This document shows, in pieces, positions 52,496-60,802 of a stretch of DNA of 64,000 nt (the stretch's first letter is position 1; each line of letters opens with the position of its first letter). The position numbers were made by a program, and so were the translations under genes. The notes beneath the pieces are model-generated. The model searched no databases. It was not told the DNA's origin and saw only the letters and a program-made list of their open reading frames with translations. Source of the stretch: Saprospiraceae bacterium (GTDB lineage Bacteria; Bacteroidota; Bacteroidia; Chitinophagales; Saprospiraceae). Location: the NCBI GenBank assembly GCA_019638385.1, contig JAHBTW010000011.1, forward strand, positions 1-64,000. Reading direction: 5' to 3'.

Positions 52496-53454
52496 TCAAG
52501 GGCAAACTTCAGCAAGACTGCCGTTTCGTCGCGTTTTTCTTCTATCAGGCGAAAACCGTACTTCTCCCATGTTTTCACGATCTTGTTTTTCTTCTGTGCC
52601 AAATAACACATCCAGGGGTCTTGTTTTCTTAGGGTGGCGTCCGGTTCCTCCAGGATGATGAGGCCGTTGGGTGCGAGCGACTTTCGGATGGATATCAGCA
52701 TGTCTTTTACTCTGGTGAAATGATGAAAACTATGCCGGGCAATAATCAGGTCGAGTTGCATGCCCTCCAAGCCGGTAGTGTAATTTTGGCCCAACACGGG
52801 GTGAAAAACAACGCCCGGCCTCAAGGATTGACAAGAGCTAAAAACGCTTTCTATTTGAGTGATCATTTTTGGGTTGATCTCATTGACGTAGATGGACAGG
52901 CTGTCGTAAATGACACCCAACAGCAGGCTGGTCATGCCGTTGCCTGCGCCTACCTCCCCGATTTTATGGCCTTGCCGTATCTGGTAAAACTCAAATTCAC
53001 GTGTCAGAACACCGGGATTGCTGAGCTTGAAGGGATACTCCAAAACCATCAAATCCCGTCCGAACATGAAAAACATCTCGTGACTCCGGCTTATGGCACG
53101 GTAGTCATCGTAAGTGAAGGCTTTCAAGAAGGAGGTATATGGGTATTTATCGGTTAGCTTTTTCACCTCCCTCACGATGCTAACAGAGTCTTTAGTGGAA
53201 AGCTCTCTCATTTCGTTCAGAAAATCCCAGTATAACTCCTCATCGGGGATATTGGCCCTCATGATTTCCATCAACTTGATTAAGTAGCCGAGGTCTTCGA
53301 GGTTTCTTTTCATTAACTCCGTGCGATAGACGCTCAGCCCGCGAATCACGGCCATTTGAATAGTATCCACACTTTGGGCCTGGGTAGCCGGGACCTGCAT
53401 CGCCATGAAAACCAAGGCGAGTAATACATATTTTATAGGGGAATCGGGTTTCAT
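52492..53454 (-). CDS. Class I SAM-dependent methyltransferase with signal peptide
   Basis: 320 residues from ATG 53454. The methyltransferase half (~160-320) is clear: SAM loop IGEVGAGNGMTSLLLGV, acidic VNEINPKMITQIE, LDLIIARHSFHHFTRVKDML, LAPNGLIILEEPD. The N-terminus MKPDSPIKYVLLALVFMAMQ then VPATQAQ reads as a cleavable signal peptide, unexpected because SAM is cytoplasmic. Residues ~35-150 are a helical domain of unknown role. The 3' end overlaps the convergent gene by 4 bp. Confidence 0.85.
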   Translation of the reverse strand: MKPDSPIKYVLLALVFMAMQVPATQAQSVDTIQMAVIRGLSVYRTELMKRNLEDLGYLIKLMEIMRANIPDEELYWDFLNEMRELSTKDSVSIVREVKKLTDKYPYTSFLKAFTYDDYRAISRSHEMFFMFGRDLMVLEYPFKLSNPGVLTREFEFYQIRQGHKIGEVGAGNGMTSLLLGVIYDSLSIYVNEINPKMITQIESVFSSCQSLRPGVVFHPVLGQNYTTGLEGMQLDLIIARHSFHHFTRVKDMLISIRKSLAPNGLIILEEPDATLRKQDPWMCYLAQKKNKIVKTWEKYGFRLIEEKRDETAVLLKFALD

Positions 53455-53489
53455 TTGACAAGATATTTTAACAGCCTGCCTGCCTTTCT

Positions 53490-54410
53490 TTACCAAAACT
53501 TAATCGGAAAAAAACGCCCCACTCGTTTTTGATAATCCTTGTAGGCCGGGTACTTTCCGGCAGAGATTTTTTCGGAAAAATTGCTACTGCCCACAAACAA
53601 CAGGCACAGCAAAACGGCCCCGGTGAGCGACCAGTTGAGCCAGCGCCCCGTGGCAGCCACGCTGAAGAGGTAAAACGACAGCCAGACGGCCTGTTCGGCA
53701 ACGTAGTTGGGATGCCGCACTCGGCCCCAAAGCCCCGTGTCGCAAAAGCCCTTGGCGTAATGCGGATCCACCGGACCGCCGGCTTTGAGTTGCCGGTGCT
53801 TTTCCTGTTGGAAGTTCCATTGCTGTTGGTCTGCAACCGTTTCCATCGCGATGAACAGCAGCATCAGCGCGGCAGCGGCGTAGTCCAACCAGTTGAGCGG
53901 CGCATCGGCGCCCTGCCAGGCCACTATGGAGGGCAAGGTGAAAAGGAGGATGAGCGTGTGCTGGTAACCGCAGATGAAAAAGAGGTTGAAAAGCCCCCAT
54001 CGCAGCCGGCCTTGCAGGTTGGGATCGCGACGCAATACGCTCCAACGGTAGTCTTCTTCGCCTTTCCAGGGTATCCAGTGGTAGCCGCCGCGCCGCCAAA
54101 AATTGAACGTGAGCCGCGCCGCCCAGGCGCACACCATTATGCACATCAGCGCGAGACGCGGATTCCAGTCGCTCTGTACGGCCACATAGCCCACATAAAA
54201 AGCAGGCACGATGCTCCAGAGCTTGTCCACCTGACTGTAATTGCGGGTGAGTTCGCCGGTGAGGAAACAAATGAGCGCTACTGTGGCCATTGCGCCGAAC
54301 AGGAAGCGCAGGGCAGCCCAGTGTTCCGACGCAAGCGGCGCATCGTAGTAGTAAGCCGCAATGGGAATGGCAATGAGGGTAGCCGAGAGAATGACGATGG
54401 TGCGTATCAT
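53490..54410 (-). CDS. DUF1295 family membrane protein (steroid-reductase-like)
   Basis: 306 residues from ATG 54410. Multiple membrane helices. The family motifs are visible: RLTFNFWRRGGYHWIPWKGE, EDYRWSVLR, ADQQQWNFQQEKHRQLKAGG, and the C-terminal DTGLWGRVRHPNYVAEQAVW plus YPAYKDYQKRVGRFFP, as in ICMT/5-alpha-reductase-like proteins. Probably a lipid or isoprenoid reductase; substrate unknown. Confidence 0.9.
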   Translation of the reverse strand: MIRTIVILSATLIAIPIAAYYYDAPLASEHWAALRFLFGAMATVALICFLTGELTRNYSQVDKLWSIVPAFYVGYVAVQSDWNPRLALMCIMVCAWAARLTFNFWRRGGYHWIPWKGEEDYRWSVLRRDPNLQGRLRWGLFNLFFICGYQHTLILLFTLPSIVAWQGADAPLNWLDYAAAALMLLFIAMETVADQQQWNFQQEKHRQLKAGGPVDPHYAKGFCDTGLWGRVRHPNYVAEQAVWLSFYLFSVAATGRWLNWSLTGAVLLCLLFVGSSNFSEKISAGKYPAYKDYQKRVGRFFPIKFW

Positions 54411-54487
54411 GGCAATCAAATTAGGAGCGGCAAAGAAAGGATTTTTTAATTAAAAAAACAGCGCGCCGAAAAGTCTGACCACCACAC

Positions 54488-54595
54488 TCAAAACTCCGGG
54501 GCTTCGGGCAGTTCCGTCAGGCCGCAATTGCCGAGGTCGAGGTACCCGGTGCGGAGTTCTTTTTCGCGTTCGATGAGTTGTTGGGCAAGGTTCAT
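54488..54595 (-). CDS. Micro-ORF, leucine-rich-repeat cap-like (35 aa)
   Basis: Reads MNLAQQLIEREKELRTGYLD then LGNCGLTELPEAPEF and TGA. Shares LAxxLIxxE/N...LDLxNCG(L/M) with the micro-ORF at 40495-40614 and resembles an LRR N-terminal cap plus the start of one repeat. It begins 21 bp after the end of the decayed nucleotidyltransferase gene. Short, so expression is uncertain. Confidence 0.45.
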   Translation of the reverse strand: MNLAQQLIEREKELRTGYLDLGNCGLTELPEAPEF

Positions 54596-54616
54596 GGCGA
54601 GTGGTGTTCTTGTGGT

Positions 54617-54978
54617 TCAGGATGCGTTGGAGTTTCTCGTCCATATCGCTATTCCGTCTTTTTTAACCTGATCGAAGAAGAAGCTGGATTCGGAACGCCA
54701 GCGATCCAAGGGGAGGGAAGGCAGGAGATGATGATGTCGTGTTCGAGCATCATGGGGTATGTCACTTGAGTGATGCGCCGGATTTCCTGAGCATAATCGA
54801 ATTGTTTTTGATTGAGCAGCACTAAAAAATCAATATCCGATTCTGCGTCAAAATCCTTTCGTGCGTAGGAGCCGTACAGGATAATACCCGACAAGCGCTT
54901 ACCGTACAAAGCGAGCAGGGCATCTCTTAGCTGTGTAATAAGTAGTTGTCGCTCTGCCGTATCCGCAAAAACTTTAAT
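54617..54978 (-). pseudogene. Decayed MNT-type nucleotidyltransferase
   Basis: The active-site pattern LYGSYARKDFDAESDIDFLVLL is intact (GSxAR...DxD). After LEHDIIISCLP the frame changes near 54710-54722: the running frame ends at 54649 in an unrelated tail, whereas the frame one base away gives DRWRSESSFFFDQVKKDGIA, the normal family end. Upstream, the frame opens at ATT 54978 (KVFADTAERQLLITQLRDAL) overlapping the stop of the preceding gene as TGATT, where TGATG would be expected. Both defects suggest decay, though ATT initiation is possible. MNT proteins usually pair with HEPN proteins. Confidence 0.7.
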
Positions 54979-55151
54979 CAGGCTTCTTGTTTTTCTCCCT
55001 CCAATACGCCGTCCTCTGCCCTGAGATCATTGACGTATTCCTGAGCATCGGAGTGCCGGATACCAGCCCCAAGCTCGATGTATTCATCAAGGATGGCCTC
55101 AATCTGGTTTTGCTGATCAAGCCGCTTGCGTAGTTGCTGCAAGTCTTTCAT
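54978..55151 (-). CDS. Small acidic helical protein upstream of the MNT gene
   Basis: 57 residues from ATG 55151: MKDLQQLRKRLDQQNQIEAI, then LDEYIELGAGIRHSDAQEYV and an acidic end. Coiled-coil-like. Its stop TGA overlaps the next frame's first codon, so the two are coupled. Possible partner or antitoxin of the nucleotidyltransferase; family not recognised. Confidence 0.6.
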   Translation of the reverse strand: MKDLQQLRKRLDQQNQIEAILDEYIELGAGIRHSDAQEYVNDLRAEDGVLEGEKQEA

Positions 55152-55165
55152 GGAAGGAATTTTTG

Positions 55166-55173
55166 CAAAAATA
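55166..55173 (-). promoter_or_regulatory. Probable -7 element for the small protein/MNT unit
   Basis: Minus strand TATTTTTG, 15 bases upstream of ATG 55151; TTTG at 55193-55190 lies 16 nt further up. Confidence 0.45.
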
Positions 55174-55342
55174 CGGAAAAAGGGCCGGCCAAACAAACGG
55201 CCCAGTGCGATTGCGTCACGCCTTTTGCGATTTTAAATTTTGCGGGTTAAAAACCCTGTACTCGCAACGGACCCGTATATGACTTCGTGCCACATCGCTT
55301 CAAACAGGATTATTCCCTATCTTCACCCACAAAATCAGCACC

Positions 55343-55810
55343 ATGACCAACGCCGACCTGATTACCTCCTTTTACGACGCCTTTGCCCGCGGCGATGCGG
55401 AAGGCATGATCGCCTGCTACGATGCGAACGTCGTGTTTTCCGACCCGGCTTTCGGAAAGCTGCACGGCGAGGAAGCCGCCGGCATGTGGCGCATGCTCCT
55501 GGCGCGCAGCAAGGGCGAACTGACCATCACTTACGGCGATGTGAGCGCAGGCGAACTCATCGGCACGGCCAACTGGACGGCGGCGTATCGCTTCGGCGCA
55601 ACCGGCCGACCGGTGCTCAATCGCATCTCGGCAGAGTTTGAATTTAAAAATGGAAAAATCATCCGCCACAGCGATCACTTTGATATGTGGAAATGGTCGC
55701 GGCAGGCGCTCGGCTTACCGGGGTACCTGTTGGGCTGGTCCGGTTTTCTGAAAGGAAAAATCCGCAAGCAGGTGCGGGGTCTGTTGCGGACTTTTATGGA
55801 GCGGCAATAG
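55343..55810 (+). CDS. NTF2/SnoaL-like (ketosteroid isomerase fold) protein
   Basis: 155 residues. NTF2-like cone fold: ITSFYDAFARGDAEGMIACY with DANVVFSDPAFGKLHG, then EFEFKNGKIIRHSDHFDMWK. This stretch is typical for the SnoaL-like family. The tail QALGLPGYLLGWSGFLKGKI then RKQVRGLL is basic. Members act as isomerases, hydrolases or binding proteins; which one is not readable. Cytosolic, single gene. Confidence 0.88.
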   Translation: MTNADLITSFYDAFARGDAEGMIACYDANVVFSDPAFGKLHGEEAAGMWRMLLARSKGELTITYGDVSAGELIGTANWTAAYRFGATGRPVLNRISAEFEFKNGKIIRHSDHFDMWKWSRQALGLPGYLLGWSGFLKGKIRKQVRGLLRTFMERQ

Positions 55811-55819
55811 GTCTCATCC

Positions 55820-56659
55820 CTACCACACGACCGTACGCGTGCCCAATTCGCGGCCCGCATTGTCGGTGAGCCGCACGGCGTATTCGCCGCGTTCGAGGCC
55901 GCTGATTTCAAAAGAATATTGGAACCGATGGTTGCCGGGTTTTGACTCTAAGTTTTCAAAAAACGGCTCTACCAATTCTCCGGCTTTATTAAAAAGGCCG
56001 AAATTAACCGTGTGCCCTGTTTCGTTGCGATAAGTAAACAGGCCCTCCACGCTGAGCGGCTCGTAGCTATAGGCCGGCCCACCGGGAACCGGGACGTACG
56101 CGTTGCGGATGAAGTATTCGGGCAGCGGCTTGCCGAGGATGGAGGCCGCCGTTTGCCGCAGCCCCTGATGGCCGATGCCGGTCAAGTTGTGGTTGTTGCT
56201 CAGTGCCCACACGGCGCTTTGGATGTGTTCCTCGTCCGGTCTTTCGGTGTGGATGTAGCGGGCCAGTTCGGCGAGCGGGCCGGTAGCGGGGCCTCGGCTG
56301 GTGTATGCCTGGCTTTGCAGGGGAACCCGTCTGCCGGAGTTGATGCAATAGGCTTGCAGGCGGGCCGTCTTTTTGGCGTCTTTTTCCAAGATGAGCCGGG
56401 CGCCCCGCACCACGATCATGTTTTGCATGGTGGTGTCTTGCGAATCGAATATCCAGCCGGCGGGGATGGACAGTTCCATGTCTTTGTGCAGGTTGGTCAC
56501 CGTGAGGCGCAGAGCATCGGCGCCGAAAGTACCGGTGGCGCGCGCTTCTATGGCGATCCATTTTTTGTCCAATGCCTCGGCCAATGTGACGGGTACAGCC
56601 GAAGCGGTGAGGGATGAAAATGCGATGAAAGCAAGGCAGAACAGGTTTCGTAGCATCAT
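55820..56659 (-). CDS. Secreted hypothetical protein
   Basis: 279 residues using the ATG pair at 56659/56656, which gives a signal peptide (MMLRNLFCLAFIAFSSLTAS). The long open frame upstream overlaps the divergent gene at 56751 and is not used. Content: a beta-rich domain (MELSIPAGWIFDSQDTTMQN, LILEKDAKKTARLQAYCINS), a helical part with HIQSAVWALSNNHNLTGIGH, and an Ig-like end (FQYSFEISGLERGEYAVRLT). I do not recognise the family. Confidence 0.75.
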   Translation of the reverse strand: MMLRNLFCLAFIAFSSLTASAVPVTLAEALDKKWIAIEARATGTFGADALRLTVTNLHKDMELSIPAGWIFDSQDTTMQNMIVVRGARLILEKDAKKTARLQAYCINSGRRVPLQSQAYTSRGPATGPLAELARYIHTERPDEEHIQSAVWALSNNHNLTGIGHQGLRQTAASILGKPLPEYFIRNAYVPVPGGPAYSYEPLSVEGLFTYRNETGHTVNFGLFNKAGELVEPFFENLESKPGNHRFQYSFEISGLERGEYAVRLTDNAGRELGTRTVVW

Positions 56660-56750
56660 GGCAGAATGTTTTTTGTTTCGTGGGCTAACGATGCTCCGAT
56701 TCGTTGTAGTGTTTATATGTAATTTTGGCATGTTAAAATGAAGAACAATC

Positions 56751-57362
56751 ATGGACCCGGACTTTAGTAGCAACGACCCCGCCCTCATCATTTTTATCAA
56801 AAACCCGCGCATGGGGCAGGTCAAAACCCGCCTGGCCGCCACGATGGGCGACGCCATGGCGCTGCGCATATACCTGGCGTTGACGGAGCGCATTCGCCGC
56901 ACGACGACGCCTTTACCTTATACGAAATATCTGTATTATAGCGATTTTGTTGACGAAGCGGATGAATGGCCGGCAGCGCAGTTTGTAAAAAAATTACAAT
57001 ACAAGGGCGACCTCGGCGAGCGCATGAGCCATGCTTTTGCCGAAGTGCTGGAGCGGCACGGGCAAGCGTTGATTGTGGGCAGCGATGTGCCGGGCATCAA
57101 TGCCGAAATCATCAATGCAGCATTTGACGAACTGAATACGCACGACTTCGCCATAGGCGGCACCGACGACGGCGGCTATTATCTGTTGGGTATGAATGCG
57201 CACGAACCGGCAGTTTTTCAAGGCATAGACTGGAGCACCGAAACTGTGTTTTCTCAAACCCAGGCCGCCATAGCGCAATTGGGAAAGACCTGCGCGCAAG
57301 TGGCCGTATTGCCCGATATTGATTTTGAGGAGGACTGGCAGCAGCATGGCTGGCAGTTGTGA
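56751..57362 (+). CDS. TIGR04282-like glycosyltransferase (rSAM/selenodomain-associated transferase 1)
   Basis: 203 residues. Family pattern: LIIFIKNPRMGQVKTRLAAT near the start, GDLGERMSHAFAE, ALIVGSDVPGINAEIINAAF, and FAIGGTDDGGYYLLGMN. GT-A-type nucleotidyl/glycosyl transferase fold; some members act in arsenosugar formation. The partner family TIGR04283 is 9 kb upstream. Start ATG 56751 is divergent from the secreted protein gene. Confidence 0.9.
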   Translation: MDPDFSSNDPALIIFIKNPRMGQVKTRLAATMGDAMALRIYLALTERIRRTTTPLPYTKYLYYSDFVDEADEWPAAQFVKKLQYKGDLGERMSHAFAEVLERHGQALIVGSDVPGINAEIINAAFDELNTHDFAIGGTDDGGYYLLGMNAHEPAVFQGIDWSTETVFSQTQAAIAQLGKTCAQVAVLPDIDFEEDWQQHGWQL

Positions 57363-57365
57363 AGC

Positions 57366-57535
57366 AAAAGAAGGCAAAGGGCGTAGGGCATAGAGCAGAG
57401 GGCATAGTGCATAGTGCAAAAGGCAAAAGGCAAATTGGCAAAGGGCAAAAAGGCAAATGCAAATGGGCAAACACTATCCCACACTTTGCGCCTCTGCGCC
57501 TTTGCGAGCAAAATATCTCACGCTAAGCCGCCAAA
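57366..57535. repeat. Word-repeat tract upstream of exbD
   Basis: First part: GGGCATAGAGC, GGGCATAGTGCATAGTGC, AAAAGGCAAAAGGCAAATTGG, and so on, sharing AGGCAAATTGGCAAAGGGCA with 32.9 kb. Second part: TTTGCGCCTCTGCGCCTTTGCG and CGCTAAGCCGCCAAAGC, an imperfect inverted pair at about 57484-57535. Confidence 0.6.
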
Positions 57536-57569
57536 GCCCGCCCCTCCCGCATCTACCCTTCAAAAAGCT

Positions 57570-58115
57570 ATGAAAAGTTCTACCACCCGTCGCCGCCCGG
57601 CGGCTATCGGAGCAGGCGCTATGGCCGACATCGCATTCCTGCTCCTCATTTTTTTCTTAGTGGCCACTACCATCCTTAGCGACAAAGGCATCTTAGTGCG
57701 CCTTCCCGCCTGGGAAAACACACCGCCGGTTGACATCCTCGCCCGCAATGTATTCGACGTAAAGATCAACGGCTACAACGAACTCTTGGTGGAGGGCCGT
57801 CCGGTTCAGGTAGCGGAGCTGCGCCGCTTAGTGCGGGAGTTTGCGCTCAATCCCGACCGGCGCGCCGACCTGGCAGAGTCGCCCACCCGCGCCGTGGTTT
57901 CGCTCCAACACGACATCGGCACCCGCTACGGGCGCTATGTGGAGGTGTACGACGAGTTGCTCGCCGCTTATCGCGACATCTGGGAAGAGACGGCCCAAAA
58001 CCTGTACGGCATCTCGTATGAGCAGTTGCCCGATAACCGGCGCAAGGCTGTGCGCACCAGCATCCCCATGATTATTTCGGAAGCGGAGCCTACGCAGTGG
58101 GTACAGGTGGAGTGA
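57570..58115 (+). CDS. ExbD/TolR family biopolymer transport protein
   Basis: 181 residues from ATG 57570, which lies after the repeat tract (the frame is open further up but is built from repeat sequence). One membrane helix with the functional Asp: GAMADIAFLLLIFFLVATTI. The periplasmic domain contains KINGYNELLVEGRPVQVAEL and VVSLQHDIGTRYGRYVEVYD. Works with ExbB to drive TonB or as a gliding/T9SS-type motor. No exbB is adjacent, so it is a solitary copy. Confidence 0.9.
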   Translation: MKSSTTRRRPAAIGAGAMADIAFLLLIFFLVATTILSDKGILVRLPAWENTPPVDILARNVFDVKINGYNELLVEGRPVQVAELRRLVREFALNPDRRADLAESPTRAVVSLQHDIGTRYGRYVEVYDELLAAYRDIWEETAQNLYGISYEQLPDNRRKAVRTSIPMIISEAEPTQWVQVE

Positions 58116-58131
58116 AAGTAGTTATTAAATT

Positions 58132-58440
58132 TCAGAACATTCTCTTGTGTAAAGTTAGCGTTTCCAGTTGGGACTTCACTTTTTCAAGTTCGGTCTCTAA
58201 TAATTCCACCCGCTCGCTTATTTCTTGTTTTGTTTGCAAATCCATTGAATGAAAAAATTGAGAAACACTTACATCAAGGATTTGAGCTATGGCATGCATC
58301 CGCTCCATGGTGATGACCGATTCCCCTCTTTCCATTTTAGAAAAAGATTGCTGTGAAATCCCTAAACGACAGGCCATGTAAGATTGGGAATACCCTCGCT
58401 GGACTCTGAGGTTTCTGATTATATCTGTGGAGTTTGTCAT
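58132..58440 (-). CDS. XRE-family helix-turn-helix regulator
   Basis: 102 residues. HTH at 8-62: RNLRVQRGYSQSYMACRLGI then SQQSFSKMERGESVITMERM. The C-terminal ~35 residues form a short coiled coil (ISERVELLETELEKVKSQLE) for dimerisation. Its promoter overlaps that of the divergent lipoprotein gene, so it is the obvious candidate regulator of both. Confidence 0.9.
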   Translation of the reverse strand: MTNSTDIIRNLRVQRGYSQSYMACRLGISQQSFSKMERGESVITMERMHAIAQILDVSVSQFFHSMDLQTKQEISERVELLETELEKVKSQLETLTLHKRMF

Positions 58441-58500
58441 TATACGAAAGGCTTTTAGGGGAAATACAACTAAGAAGCGTATTTTACAAATAACAGAATG

Positions 58501-58531
58501 TTGACAAAGATATTATATCAGCGTATTTTTG
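58501..58531 (+). promoter_or_regulatory. Promoter of the poly-C lipoprotein gene
   Basis: TTG at 58501-58503, 20-nt spacer, TATTTTTG at 58524-58531. Both Bacteroidota elements at normal spacing; ATG follows 42 bases later. Confidence 0.65.
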
Positions 58532-58536
58532 CCAAA
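58505..58536 (-). promoter_or_regulatory. Promoter of the XRE regulator
   Basis: On the minus strand TTTG (58536-58533), 20-nt spacer, TATCTTTG (58512-58505). It overlaps the opposite promoter almost completely. Confidence 0.65.
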
Positions 58537-58573
58537 TTATTTATCATTATTTACCAAACCTAAATCTTTTATC

Positions 58574-59964
58574 ATGAAAAACAATGAAACTCTAATCAGG
58601 GTCTTTTCAAGCGCTTTATTGTGCGCATTCATGTCCGTTGGATGTAATGAAGATGTTCCCCCCCCCCCGATGAAACAATCTCCGGCTTAGAGTCCTTTTT
58701 TTGTCAGGAAGATGAAAAAGGGATTGCTATCGAGACAATAGCTGAGGGAGTTAAGGAAGGGATGTTCATCATGGAAGATATTGCCAGAGACAGTACAATT
58801 GAAAACGTAAATGACCTCTTTGACCTGTTCACCTCAGATTATGGCGCCGGAGGCGAAGCATGGAAAGCGTACCTTATCAGAGAAATCACCCTTTTCACTG
58901 AACTGGATTTTGGCTTATACGTTGAAGCTAAGCATAATCAGAATTTGATCTCTATTGATGTACGCGACAGTTTAATAGGGGTAAAAAGTTCGTTTGAGTC
59001 TTTTTTGAATAATACGCAACCTACTCTGGCGCAAACCGAAGCCTTCTGGCAAAACAAAATCAATGCGCTCAGTACATTCACAGGCTGCGATGCGGAAAAA
59101 GAGGTATTGTTGAGTTACTACGAATCAGCAATAGGTTTCGCCCGGTATCTATACGCCGGCTTTACACAAAACAGCTTTTCAGGATCAACGATAGAATTTA
59201 GGAGTTGCAATTTCTCTCAAGCGCTACTGTGTGGCACTTTGGCTTTAGTTACCGGAGTAGTATCCGGGGTAATTCTTTATGATATTACCGGCTATGCTCA
59301 AGCCGGTGTTATACTTCAAGGCGTCCAGATTCTTCAGGGAACCCCGGCAAGGGTTGTTGCATCAGCCGTAGTAGGGGTTATTGCCGCAGTGAACATGTAC
59401 AACTGGTGCTGCTCATGGTTTGGCGAAGAACCGCCCTGCAGGAATCCAACTGGTGTCGGTCACCGTGTGCTGTCATGCGGCCAATATGAACTAACTGTTT
59501 ATGGCGCAGGGAATGGTGTAGTGTCCTATATATGGAATAACGATAACACCATTCCCGCAACGGCAACTACACAATTGCCCTTTCTTACGGTCTCCGTTCC
59601 TAATCCCGGGCAGCCTTCAATTATCCGTGTAACTGCTGTTTGCGCTGATCAACAGGAATTTAGCAGCGATGAATTGGAAAGGACGTTGAGTAGCAACGAA
59701 TCCGGGGCCATTGGTTGGGCAATCGCGCCTCCCGTGGAGGCTAATGTTGGGCAAACCGTACAGGTAGCTGTTTCGGCGGGTATAGCCTTTCCGCAAACAC
59801 TCTCCTGGAGCGCGTCATTCGGGGGCGGGGTAAGTTCTACGGGTACGCATACGGCCAATGTTACCTTTTGGGCATCAGGCTCCGTTACTATTACAGCTAC
59901 TTTGACCAATACATGCACCGGGCAGCCGGTATCGGTAAGTCGAACCATTATCGTTAAACCTTAA
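58574..59964 (+). CDS. Lipoprotein gene interrupted at a C11 tract (phase-variable candidate)
   Basis: ATG 58574 opens MKNNETLIRVFSSALLCAFM then SVGC, a lipoprotein signal. Eleven C at 58658-58668 follow, and in this phase the frame stops at TAG 58688-58690. With 9 or 12 C it would run on through ESFFCQEDEKGIAIETIAEG and the long open frame 58762-59964 without a stop, giving about 463 residues. The body has a helical part, a Gly-rich hydrophobic stretch (LALVTGVVSGVILYDITGYA), a Cys cluster (YNWCCSWFGEEPPC), and a beta-sandwich C-terminus (ITATLTNTCTGQPVSVSRTI). Family unknown. Slippage-controlled expression or a sequencing indel are both possible. Confidence 0.7.
58658..58668. repeat. C11 homopolymer tract
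   Basis: Eleven C inside the coding start of the lipoprotein gene; length decides the frame (9 or 12 open, 11 closed). Confidence 0.85.
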
Positions 59965-59973
59965 TTTTTCAAT

Positions 59974-60022
59974 TGCATTCCGGGATGAATAAAAAAGGTC
60001 GTTTTATTCATCCCGGAGTGCA
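59974..60022 (+). terminator. Long hairpin between lipoprotein genes
   Basis: TGCATTCCGGGATGAATAAAA (59974-59994; first half TGCATTCCGGG) pairs with 60002-60022 over 21 bases with one G-T pair and a 7-nt loop. The 3' arm begins TTTTATT. Ends transcription of the upstream gene by inference; the next ATG is 19 bases later. Confidence 0.7.
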
Positions 60023-60040
60023 TCTAAATAAATACCACCC

Positions 60041-60802
60041 ATGAGACCATTTCTTCCTCTTTATTACTTCAGCACATTTTTAGTTTCTCTCTTCTTCCTC
60101 AGCGGCTGCGAAAAGATATTAGACCCTTGTGAGGAACAGTTGATGAACCGCAGTGACGCTTTTCATCAAGTGCGTTTTTCGTGCGAACCCCAAATTGAGG
60201 ACTTTTATTTTACCGGTATGATAAATGGCAAACGCGTGTGTTACTACAACGGCTATGACGACTACGAAGCAAGAACAGGTATGTGGAGCCGTACTGTGAC
60301 CGACGGGCCTACCCTTAGTCCAAGCACACTGCCATTGAGCGCTGCAAGGTATTTGACTTTCGGCATTAAGCCGCGTAAGGGTTTGGAAGACAAAAAAAAT
60401 TTGATGGCGTCGGTTGTCATTTCCAGCCCCGCTGTACCCGCTGATTCAAGCTGGAGTTACATCGCCAAAAAATATCTTTTACCGGGGCAACTCGCCCTGC
60501 AAAATGATATGACGGGAGAAAAAGAAGGATTTAACGTTTCCGTTGAGATACCATATCGCCGGGCGGGTTCGATCTCAGGCCATTTCATCGTAACTGCTGA
60601 AACTGCCGGGGGGAGACAGGAGAACAGCCGCCTGGAAGTAGTAGAGTGGGAAACCTACAGCGAGTTCGGGTGGGATTACTACCGGATAGTGTTAGAAATA
60701 GAGTGTCAACTGTATGGCCGGGATTGTTACAGTCAAGCGGCGGATTTGCGCTATCGCCTTACCGAGGGGCGCTTGGTTATGGTAGTAGCTGTGCCGGAGT
60801 AG
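60041..60802 (+). CDS. Hypothetical lipoprotein
   Basis: 253 residues. Lipoprotein signal MRPFLPLYYFSTFLVSLFFL then SGC. The mature part is beta-rich (FYFTGMINGKRVCYYNGYDD, GFNVSVEIPYRRAGSISGHF, YRIVLEIECQLYGRDCYSQA). Family not recognised. It follows the interrupted lipoprotein gene on the same strand and may have been acquired together with it. Confidence 0.75.
   Translation: MRPFLPLYYFSTFLVSLFFLSGCEKILDPCEEQLMNRSDAFHQVRFSCEPQIEDFYFTGMINGKRVCYYNGYDDYEARTGMWSRTVTDGPTLSPSTLPLSAARYLTFGIKPRKGLEDKKNLMASVVISSPAVPADSSWSYIAKKYLLPGQLALQNDMTGEKEGFNVSVEIPYRRAGSISGHFIVTAETAGGRQENSRLEVVEWETYSEFGWDYYRIVLEIECQLYGRDCYSQAADLRYRLTEGRLVMVVAVPE

Noticed and set aside
56660..56902. N-terminal extension of the secreted protein at 55820-56659
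   Set aside because: It would run through the divergent gene start at 56751 and lacks signal-peptide character; the internal ATG gives a normal one.
57414..57569. N-terminal extension of ExbD
   Set aside because: It is translated word-repeat sequence (KAKGKLAKGKKANANG); the ATG at 57570 gives the normal ExbD start.
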